Part shown: positions 1 to 4,772 of the stretch, one piece after another
Layout: each line of letters opens with the position of its first letter
Position numbering within the stretch: the first letter of the stretch is position 1
DNA from: Bacillota bacterium
GTDB taxonomy: Bacteria; Bacillota; Clostridia; Christensenellales; CAG-138
Reading direction: 5' to 3'
Assembly (NCBI GenBank): GCA_023458355.1
Contig: JAEWZS010000075.1
Coordinates: forward strand, 1 to 8,679
DNA length: 8,679 bases
The notes under the pieces: generated by a model
Database searches by the model: none
The model's input: the letters and a program-made list of their open reading frames with translations, nothing else
Told to the model about the DNA's origin: nothing
Position numbers and translations under genes: made by a program

Positions 1-364
1 CGGTAACATAGGGCAGGCGCTCGCTCATTTTGAGGGCTTTGAAAAAGATGGCTTCATCGTAACGGCGTTGTTCGATAAGAACATAGAACTCGTCGGTACC
101 GAGGTAAACGGGAAGCCTGTGCTGCACATCGATCAGCTCGAAACCTACATCCGTGAGAACAGCATAGATATCGGTGTAATCGCCGCACGGCGAAGTGCTG
201 CGCAGGAGATCGCGGACCGCATGGCAGCTGCAGGAATTGGCGGCATCTGGAATTTCGCACCCATCGACGTGGTGGCCAACGTGCCCGTCGAGCATGTACA
301 CATGAGCGACAGCATAATTTGCCTTTCCTATAAAATGTCGCATAGGGACACAACGGAAGAATAA
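1..364 (+). CDS. rex: Redox-sensing transcriptional repressor Rex (3' part only)
   Basis: This is the C-terminal part, about 120 residues, of the NADH/NAD+-sensing repressor Rex; the N-terminal winged helix lies before the window. The visible part is the Rossmann domain. It opens with the glycine-rich turn GNIGQAL, followed by an aspartate at the end of the second strand (LFDKN), the position expected to bind the adenine ribose of NADH. Near the end is the Rex signature GIWNFAPIDV, followed by VPVEHVHMSDSI. The family is normally about 210 residues, so roughly 90 are missing only because of the window edge. Rex dimers bind TTGTTAA-N4-TTAACAA-like sites when NAD+ is high and release them when NADH rises, controlling fermentation and electron-transfer genes. 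A similar site is present at 4722-4739. The frame is open from base 2 and ends with TAA. The identification is firm because of the two Rex-specific motifs. Confidence 0.93.
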   Translation, partial: GNIGQALAHFEGFEKDGFIVTALFDKNIELVGTEVNGKPVLHIDQLETYIRENSIDIGVIAARRSAAQEIADRMAAAGIGGIWNFAPIDVVANVPVEHVHMSDSIICLSYKMSHRDTTEE

Positions 365-368
365 GTTA

Positions 369-402
369 GAACCCGGAATGGAAAGCTTATCCGGGGGGGT
401 TC
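369..402 (+). other. Imperfect hairpin just after rex
   Basis: GAACCCGGA (369-377) can pair with TCCG (390-393) and GGTTC (398-402) if four extra G residues bulge out. It lies 5 bases after the rex stop codon. No T-run follows, so it is at best a weak terminator or an mRNA 3'-end stabiliser. Confidence 0.25.
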
Positions 403-432
403 AGTAGCAGCTAATAACATGAGCGTTTGTAA

Positions 433-467
433 AGCGGGGGGATTATGCATTGCATAACCCCCCCGCT
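433..467. terminator. Long G/C-rich hairpin between convergent genes
   Basis: A 17-base arm (433-449, AGCGGGGGGATTATGCA) is complementary to 451-467 with one A/C mismatch; the tip around ATGCAT would open into a small loop. It lies between rex (+) and the methyltransferase (-), where a shared terminator is expected. Neither side has a real T-run (TGTATGTTG on plus, TTTACAAACG on minus), so its efficiency is uncertain. The arm pairing is seen directly; the terminator role is inferred. Confidence 0.5.
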
Positions 468-515
468 GTATGTTGTCGCTTAATCTTATCCGGGATGCAC
501 CTTGCTCCCATTACC

Positions 516-1697
516 TTAACCGTAATCCAATTTAAAAAAACCCATATGCCCCTGCGCATCGCAGACTTGTATAAAATATGGTGTACTTTGATCCAATACG
601 AGAGAGTCGCTTTCACGTGGGGAGAGAAGATACTCTTTGGGATAGAAGATACCTTCATTAAGATGGCCGAAGGCGAGGTAGGAAAGCTCCGTGCCGCCTT
701 CGTATGTAAGGCGGTTGGCACCGTTTTCCTCGGTCAGAGTCACCTTTGGCTCGTCTTTGAGCCGTGGAAAACTGTGATAACTTAAGCGCATTTCGTGGCT
801 CTTTTCTAAAAAAGTAGCCGTACTTGCGGTGATTAAAAGCCGCTTGCGGAATGTCAAAAGCGAAAGAGGTGACGAATCGAGCGCTAGATAACGCCTGTTG
901 AGCTTTTGGCAGACAGCGGCTGTGGTACCGCTGCCGGAAAAAAGATCCGCCACGAGATCACCCTCACGGGAAGAAGCAAGAATGACGCGCTTTAAAAGCG
1001 CTTCGGGTTTTTGTGTGGCGTAGCCCGTACGCTCGGGGTCGCGCTGGTGCAGGTGCTCGATTTCGTCCCAAACGTCTCCCGGGTAAACCGGGCTGTCCTC
1101 GTAATAGCGGTAGGTTTTGGAGCCGGAACGGATGGAAAAATAGATGCGTCCGTCATCATCAATGCGGCGTTTCATATGATTGCGCGGCTGCGCACCCCGT
1201 GGCGTGCCAACGGTCGTTATGTCAAAGAAAACCTTAGGAGAGCGCCTGTAAAACAAAATGGTATCGTGCTTGCGCGAGTAATGCCGTGTGGAACGCCCGC
1301 CGGACTTATAGGACCATATGATTTCGTTCATGAAGTTGCTTTCACCGAATACCTCATCCAGCAATAGCTTTATGTGTGCGCCCATGCGGTAATCTATATG
1401 CACATAAATGCCGCCGGAAGGCACAAGCATTTCCTTACAAGTCGTCAGCGCTAAGCGCATGAGCTTTATAAACGATTCGGAATCGAGCCTGTCGTCGTAG
1501 AAAGCGGTTTTCTGCGTTGCTTTGCCCATTGTGAAGCGTGTTCCCGTGCAAAAAGGCGGGTCGAGATAAACAAGCTGCACCTTGGAACGATATTCCTCCG
1601 CAAGCGCAGCGGCATATTGCTCGAGCGCCCCATATACGAAAAGCCCAGGCCCGCCGGTAGGATGCGTTTCACCAAAGCAATTCACGGCGCGAAGCAT
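516..1697 (-). CDS. Solitary beta-class adenine-N6 DNA methyltransferase
   Basis: This 393-residue enzyme is predicted to transfer a methyl group from S-adenosylmethionine to adenine N6 in a specific DNA site. The catalytic motif IV DPPF is at residues 46-49 (VYLDPPF) and comes before the AdoMet-binding motif FSGSGTT at 253-259. That order defines the beta class. The usual TQKPEALLKRVI segment is at 228-239, and LNRRYLALD follows motif I. Residues 120-225 probably hold the target-recognition part. Residues from about 285 to 393 form a C-terminal extension whose function I cannot name. The start is well supported by AGGAGG at 1705-1710, seven bases before the ATG. No restriction endonuclease or specificity subunit is visible next to it, so it appears to be an orphan, perhaps regulatory, methylase. 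DPPF argues for m6A rather than N4-cytosine (usually SPPY). The target sequence cannot be predicted. Confidence 0.9.
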   Translation of the reverse strand: MLRAVNCFGETHPTGGPGLFVYGALEQYAAALAEEYRSKVQLVYLDPPFCTGTRFTMGKATQKTAFYDDRLDSESFIKLMRLALTTCKEMLVPSGGIYVHIDYRMGAHIKLLLDEVFGESNFMNEIIWSYKSGGRSTRHYSRKHDTILFYRRSPKVFFDITTVGTPRGAQPRNHMKRRIDDDGRIYFSIRSGSKTYRYYEDSPVYPGDVWDEIEHLHQRDPERTGYATQKPEALLKRVILASSREGDLVADLFSGSGTTAAVCQKLNRRYLALDSSPLSLLTFRKRLLITASTATFLEKSHEMRLSYHSFPRLKDEPKVTLTEENGANRLTYEGGTELSYLAFGHLNEGIFYPKEYLLSPRESDSLVLDQSTPYFIQVCDAQGHMGFFKLDYG

Positions 1698-1722
1698 ACC
1701 TCTACCTCCTAAGGTCGATTGT

Positions 1723-1752
1723 AAAAAATGCCCTGCTACTAAGAGCAGGGCA
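1723..1752 (-). terminator. Intrinsic terminator of the GntR gene
   Basis: Read on the minus strand, a 9-bp stem (TGCCCTGCT with AGCAGGGCA, positions 1752-1744 and 1737-1729) with a 6-base loop is followed directly by TTTTTT (1728-1723). It starts 5 bases after the GntR stop codon. This is a textbook rho-independent terminator, and it lies only about 25 bases before the ATG of the downstream methyltransferase. Confidence 0.85.
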
Positions 1753-1757
1753 AAAAA

Positions 1758-2408
1758 TCATTTTTCGACACCGTTGTTGTGCGAGACGTTTTTGATGTGG
1801 GCTTCCATAAGCTCCTTTGCGTCGTCGGCGCGATGTTCCTCGATGGCATTATAGATGGCTCTGTGCTCTTCGAGAGATTTGTGTGGCCGCAAGGGAACAC
1901 TAAGAGAGGATCTTCGTACGCGCTGCGCGTTTTGATGGAGAGATGCGAGTATATGCCGCAGAATGCGCGAATTACTTGCCGAAAAGAGTATGTCATGAAA
2001 CTCCGTGTCAAGATTCGCAAGCTTTTCGGCGTCGTTTTTGCGGGTATAAAGTTCCATCAGCTCAAGCGTTTCCGCAAGTTTTGAAAGTTTATTGGCGCTG
2101 ATGCGTTCAGCTGCCCAATAAGCTGCCTGCCCTTCGAGCAAGAGACGCACGGTAAAAATATCCTCAATATCGTGGCTTGATATGCCTTGCACCATCACAC
2201 CGCGGTTGGGAATGGAAACCACGAGGTCTTCAAGCTCGAGTTGCTTGAGTGCCTCGCGGATTGGTGTGCGGCTCATATCAAGTTCTTCGGCGAGTTTCAG
2301 CTCAATAAGGTAGTCGCCGGTTTTATAGCGTCCCTCGATAATATCGTCGCGGATACGCTTATACGCCTTGGATGTCAGGGATTGTTTATCCTCCGAATCG
2401 AAGTTCAT
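1758..2408 (-). CDS. GntR-family regulator, FadR/FCD subfamily
   Basis: A 216-residue DNA-binding regulator. Residues about 10-75 form the winged helix of GntR proteins, with the typical LAEELDMSRTPIREALKQLE recognition stretch at 39-58 and the wing near IPNRGVMV. Residues about 80-210 form the all-helical FCD effector domain. Its metal site can be read as D134, H138, H182 and H204, the expected Asp plus three His, so the effector is probably a carboxylate bound through a metal ion. The start is supported by AGGAGG at 2417-2422, eight bases upstream of the ATG. FCD regulators usually sit next to the sugar-acid or organic-acid genes they control, but no such catabolic gene is nearby. Its target is therefore unknown beyond probable self-regulation through the palindrome at 2431-2440. 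Family assignment is firm; the ligand cannot be told. Confidence 0.93.
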   Translation of the reverse strand: MNFDSEDKQSLTSKAYKRIRDDIIEGRYKTGDYLIELKLAEELDMSRTPIREALKQLELEDLVVSIPNRGVMVQGISSHDIEDIFTVRLLLEGQAAYWAAERISANKLSKLAETLELMELYTRKNDAEKLANLDTEFHDILFSASNSRILRHILASLHQNAQRVRRSSLSVPLRPHKSLEEHRAIYNAIEEHRADDAKELMEAHIKNVSHNNGVEK

Positions 2409-2430
2409 AGAACAATCCTCCTATCCATTA

Positions 2431-2440
2431 TAGTATACAC
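2431..2440. promoter_or_regulatory. Candidate GntR operator TAGTATACAC
   Basis: A palindromic GTATAC core (2433-2438) lies on the -10 box of the GntR promoter. FadR-subfamily regulators commonly bind t-n-GTatAC-n-a elements, and a site over the -10 box would give autorepression. The flanks are only partly symmetrical, and GTATAC also occurs by chance elsewhere in the window, so this is an inference. Confidence 0.4.
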
Positions 2441-2460
2441 AAAAAAAATAAAAGCTTCAA
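2432..2460 (-). promoter_or_regulatory. Promoter of the GntR gene
   Basis: On the minus strand, TTGAAG (2460-2455) is followed after 17 bases by TATACT (2437-2432). It lies just upstream of the ribosome site at 2422-2417, giving a short leader of roughly 15-20 bases. Hexamers and spacing fit a housekeeping sigma factor well. Confidence 0.65.
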
Positions 2461-2523
2461 GTTTTTACATGTTCATTGGAAGACAAGCCTGCGCATACTA
2501 ACAGCACATCTTGTTGGAAATGC

Positions 2524-2530
2524 GGTGATC
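2524..2530 (+). promoter_or_regulatory. Ribosome-binding site that sets the VanW-protein start
   Basis: GGTGATC matches seven bases of the extended Shine-Dalgarno complement AGGAGGTGATC. Aligned with a normal AGGAGG, its last G is seven bases before TTG at 2533, which is ideal spacing. No comparable site precedes the longer TTG start at 2476. Confidence 0.55.
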
Positions 2531-2532
2531 TT

Positions 2533-3966
2533 TTGAAACGGGCCATATTCGAAAAATGGCTGCTGCTTGCGGCCTGTTTAATGGGAATCTTACTTCATTG
2601 CGCCTGCGGTACCGATACCGCGCGGGCGGAGGAAAGTGATACCTTCACGCTTGGGGAGAATATTTTCATTGACGGCTTGGACGTATCCAATATGCCCCTT
2701 GAGGAGGCACGCAACGCGCTTACTACGGTGCATATGAAAAAAAACAGTGAGCTTCAATTTACAATTGCAATCGAGGGAACGGAGCTTACGGTATCCGGCA
2801 AAGAGCTACCCATCGTATACAATGCAGAGGAGATACTGCTAAAGGCTGCGTCACTCAAACGGTATTATCCGCAAAAAAACGCGGCGCGTGTATTCTCCTG
2901 CTCGCCAAGCGTAGACGTGGAAGCACTCCGTGCGGCACTAAACGGTATTCTATCGCCTCATAACTTTATACCGCAAAACGCATATGCGACATTTGATTTA
3001 GGTGCTGAAGGCCGCTTTATCTATACTGCGGAACAAGCGGGGCGAAAAATTGATGTCATCCCTCTGGCTGCGAAAATCAAGTCAGCAATTGAAAGTGGGG
3101 GAGTGGAGGCGGATACGGAATCTGTCCCCGAATGGCCGCTAAGCATTCAAGGTATGAGATTTGAGGCAGAGGTGCATCCGCTGCACGCTAGCTATACGCT
3201 TGAGGACGCGATAGCGGATACAGCGCTCATAGCAGAATTCCATACTTCTTTTAAAGGCAGCGTTTACGGTAAAAAGAACCGTGTATTCAACATAGAAAAG
3301 GCGGCGGGTCTCATCAATGGCGTTGTATTGGCACCGGGCGATGAGTTCGACATGAACCGTGTCTTAGGTGACCGCAATGCTGAAAACGGCTGGAAGGAGG
3401 CTGCTGCGATACGCGAAGCCACCTATGTGCAGGAATATGGCGGCGGAGTATGCCAGGTGTCGAGTACGCTCTATAATGCCGTTTTAATGGCAGACCTTAT
3501 GGTAACCGAGCGTTGGCATCACTCATGGCCTTTGGGCTATGTGCCCATCGGCCGCGATGCCACCATTAGCACAGGCGGTCCCAATTTTAAATTCCAAAAC
3601 ACAAGTGACGCAAGCATACTAATCTGTGCTTATGCGAATAAGGAAAAAAAGACCATCCATGTGGAGCTTTACGGAAGAAAAAGCAATAGCGATGTTACGA
3701 TTAAACTAAAATCGTACAAGGTAGACACGCTTGAAGACCTCGGCGAGGACCTTATTTTGGACGAAGCTCTTCCTTTCAATACGCGCGAGGTAGTGAGAGA
3801 AAAACGAATCGGCAGCGTTGCGGAGACATATAAGGAGTATTACGATGCTTCGGGCGAACTCATCAAGCGCGAGCTTGTAGTGCGCGATAAGTATCGCTCC
3901 GTAAAGGGCATCGTATCCGTTTCGCGTGATATTTATTACGGATATCCGATTCTTCCGGCACCATAA
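2533..3966 (+). CDS. Secreted VanW-domain protein with G5-like C-terminus
   Basis: A 477-residue exported cell-envelope protein if translation starts at TTG 2533; a longer frame starts at TTG 2476 (496 residues). With the shorter start, the N-terminus is a clean signal peptide: KR near the front, a hydrophobic core at about 10-24, and an ARA signal peptidase I site ending near residue 32. The following region to about residue 190 resembles the putative peptidoglycan-binding domain often found before VanW. The VanW domain covers about 239-381, with its hallmark GGGVCQVSSTLYNA at 303-316. Residues about 391-466 look like a G5 domain, thought to bind amino sugars or wall polymers. VanW occurs in some vancomycin-resistance clusters, but most copies, as here, stand alone with no van genes nearby, so resistance should not be inferred. 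Its biochemical role is unproven; a wall-binding or wall-remodelling role is likely. It is divergent from gntR and ends at a shared terminator. Confidence 0.88.
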   Translation: MKRAIFEKWLLLAACLMGILLHCACGTDTARAEESDTFTLGENIFIDGLDVSNMPLEEARNALTTVHMKKNSELQFTIAIEGTELTVSGKELPIVYNAEEILLKAASLKRYYPQKNAARVFSCSPSVDVEALRAALNGILSPHNFIPQNAYATFDLGAEGRFIYTAEQAGRKIDVIPLAAKIKSAIESGGVEADTESVPEWPLSIQGMRFEAEVHPLHASYTLEDAIADTALIAEFHTSFKGSVYGKKNRVFNIEKAAGLINGVVLAPGDEFDMNRVLGDRNAENGWKEAAAIREATYVQEYGGGVCQVSSTLYNAVLMADLMVTERWHHSWPLGYVPIGRDATISTGGPNFKFQNTSDASILICAYANKEKKTIHVELYGRKSNSDVTIKLKSYKVDTLEDLGEDLILDEALPFNTREVVREKRIGSVAETYKEYYDASGELIKRELVVRDKYRSVKGIVSVSRDIYYGYPILPAP

Positions 3967-3990
3967 ATGAAATGCTTTCACAAATAAAGT

Positions 3991-4020
3991 AAAGCCCTGC
4001 GGAAAATTCCGCAGGGCTTT
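3991..4020. terminator. Perfect bidirectional terminator
   Basis: A 14-bp perfect inverted repeat, AAAGCCCTGCGGAA (3991-4004) with TTCCGCAGGGCTTT (4007-4020), has a two-base centre. It lies between the convergent VanW-protein gene and the phosphatidyltransferase gene. The A and T ends give a U-run on both transcripts, better on minus (TTTACTTTATTTG continues) than on plus (TTTG). Confidence 0.88.
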
Positions 4021-4028
4021 GTGAGAAA

Positions 4029-4568
4029 TCAAACTTCTTCTTTCTTCTTTTTGAATACCTGCAGCTTAGCGTAATGGAACATGGCGATGAATGCAAGTAC
4101 GATGGAAATACCGAATAGCACCAGGTACATATTGCCGATAAACGAAAATTCATTGAGGTGCTTTAAAATCGCTGAAATCACGCTGGCTGTGAAAAAGCCC
4201 GAGGCAAATTTGCCCACCCAATCCGCATAAACCACGACTTCTTTTGTGAACAAAAGAGTTCCGCCAATCACCATGACGGCTTCCTTGCCTACGATTAACA
4301 GAAACATCCATAGCGGAAGCCAACCGTTTAAGTAAAAGCAGATTACTGCTGTAATGAGCATTGCCTTATCCGCAAGCGGATCTAAAACTTTACCTATGCT
4401 GGTAATCCAGTTGAAGCGTCGGGCTAGCCAACCGTCCAAAAGGTCACTGAAAAACGCAACCAGATACACGACCAAACACGCGGTATACCTTGCCTCAACA
4501 TAGAAATAAATAAATACGCCAACCATCAGCAAGCGTATCGCGGAAATTATGTTTGGGATATGTTTCAT
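4029..4568 (-). CDS. pgsA: CDP-alcohol phosphatidyltransferase (PgsA-like)
   Basis: A 179-residue integral membrane enzyme of phospholipid synthesis. It carries the complete family signature D-x2-DG-x2-AR-x8-G-x3-D-x3-D: D42, D45, G46, A49, R50, G59, D63 and D67 (from SDLLDGWLAR to DPLADK). The aspartates bind the metal ions and the CDP-activated lipid. Several hydrophobic stretches (about 8-24, 28-41, 70-92, 95-108, 120-136 and 145-165) give the usual multi-helix topology, and the protein ends in a lysine-rich cytoplasmic tail. Size and the N-terminal IPNIISAIRLL pattern fit phosphatidylglycerophosphate synthase (CDP-diacylglycerol plus glycerol-3-phosphate). A eukaryotic-type cardiolipin synthase of the same fold is a real alternative, so the gene symbol is provisional. 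The start is ATG at 4568 with TGAGG about 11 bases upstream, a weak site. It has its own promoter and shares its upstream gap with the divergent sulfur-relay gene. Confidence 0.88.
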   Translation of the reverse strand: MKHIPNIISAIRLLMVGVFIYFYVEARYTACLVVYLVAFFSDLLDGWLARRFNWITSIGKVLDPLADKAMLITAVICFYLNGWLPLWMFLLIVGKEAVMVIGGTLLFTKEVVVYADWVGKFASGFFTASVISAILKHLNEFSFIGNMYLVLFGISIVLAFIAMFHYAKLQVFKKKKEEV

Positions 4569-4610
4569 CTATGCGAAAACCTCATACATCCATACAATCG
4601 GTCGGTTATT

Positions 4611-4639
4611 ATTTTAACACAGCTTGTCTCGGTTGACAA
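4611..4639 (-). promoter_or_regulatory. Promoter of the phosphatidyltransferase gene
   Basis: On the minus strand, TTGTCA (4639-4634) is followed after exactly 17 bases by TAAAAT (4616-4611), about 45 bases before the start codon. It is a good match to the vegetative consensus. Confidence 0.7.
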
Positions 4640-4646
4640 CCGTCAA
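4630..4646. promoter_or_regulatory. Overlapping palindromes on the -35 box
   Basis: CGGTTG-A-CAACCG (4630-4642) is a perfect 13-base palindrome. It overlaps a second one, TTGAC-AACC-GTCAA (4633-4646), whose half-sites and four-base centre resemble Crp/Fnr-family boxes. Both cover the -35 box of the minus-strand promoter, so a bound protein would block it. The symmetry is seen directly; the regulator is unknown. Confidence 0.4.
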
Positions 4647-4703
4647 GAAAGGCATTAAAAGCCTGCAATTTTGCGGAGAATAATGCTGTGTGATAATGTT
4701 ACA

Positions 4704-4731
4704 TTACATTTCCGCACGGGTTTGTTACAAT
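4704..4731 (+). promoter_or_regulatory. Promoter of the CoA-disulfide reductase fusion gene
   Basis: TTACAT (4704-4709), a 16-base spacer and TACAAT (4726-4731) lie about 42 bases before the start codon. The -10 box is good and the -35 is moderate, as is common for a regulated promoter. The -10 box lies inside the palindrome at 4722-4739. Confidence 0.6.
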
Positions 4732-4739
4732 AGTAACAA
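4722..4739. promoter_or_regulatory. Candidate Rex operator over the -10 box
   Basis: TTGTTAC-AATA-GTAACAA is a perfect 7-bp inverted repeat with a four-base centre, 18 bases in all. The clostridial Rex consensus is TTGTTAA-N4-TTAACAA; this site has the identical outer six bases on each side and the same length, and differs only at positions 7 and 12. It covers the -10 box, where binding would repress. Rex itself is encoded at the left edge of the window. A Crp/Fnr-family regulator is an alternative because such sites share the half-N4-half geometry. Confidence 0.6.
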
Positions 4740-4772
4740 GCGAAATGCAAGTCTTTATGAGCAGGAGGAAAT

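Noticed and set aside
450..785. Plus-strand frame of 111 codons opposite the methyltransferase 3' end
   Set aside because: It starts inside the hairpin at 433-467, has no ribosome site and is antisense to a gene with full catalytic motifs.
2533..3966. Vancomycin-resistance role for the VanW protein
   Set aside because: No vanH, vanA/B, vanX, vanY or vanRS genes are nearby; VanW domains are common in ordinary clostridial envelope proteins.
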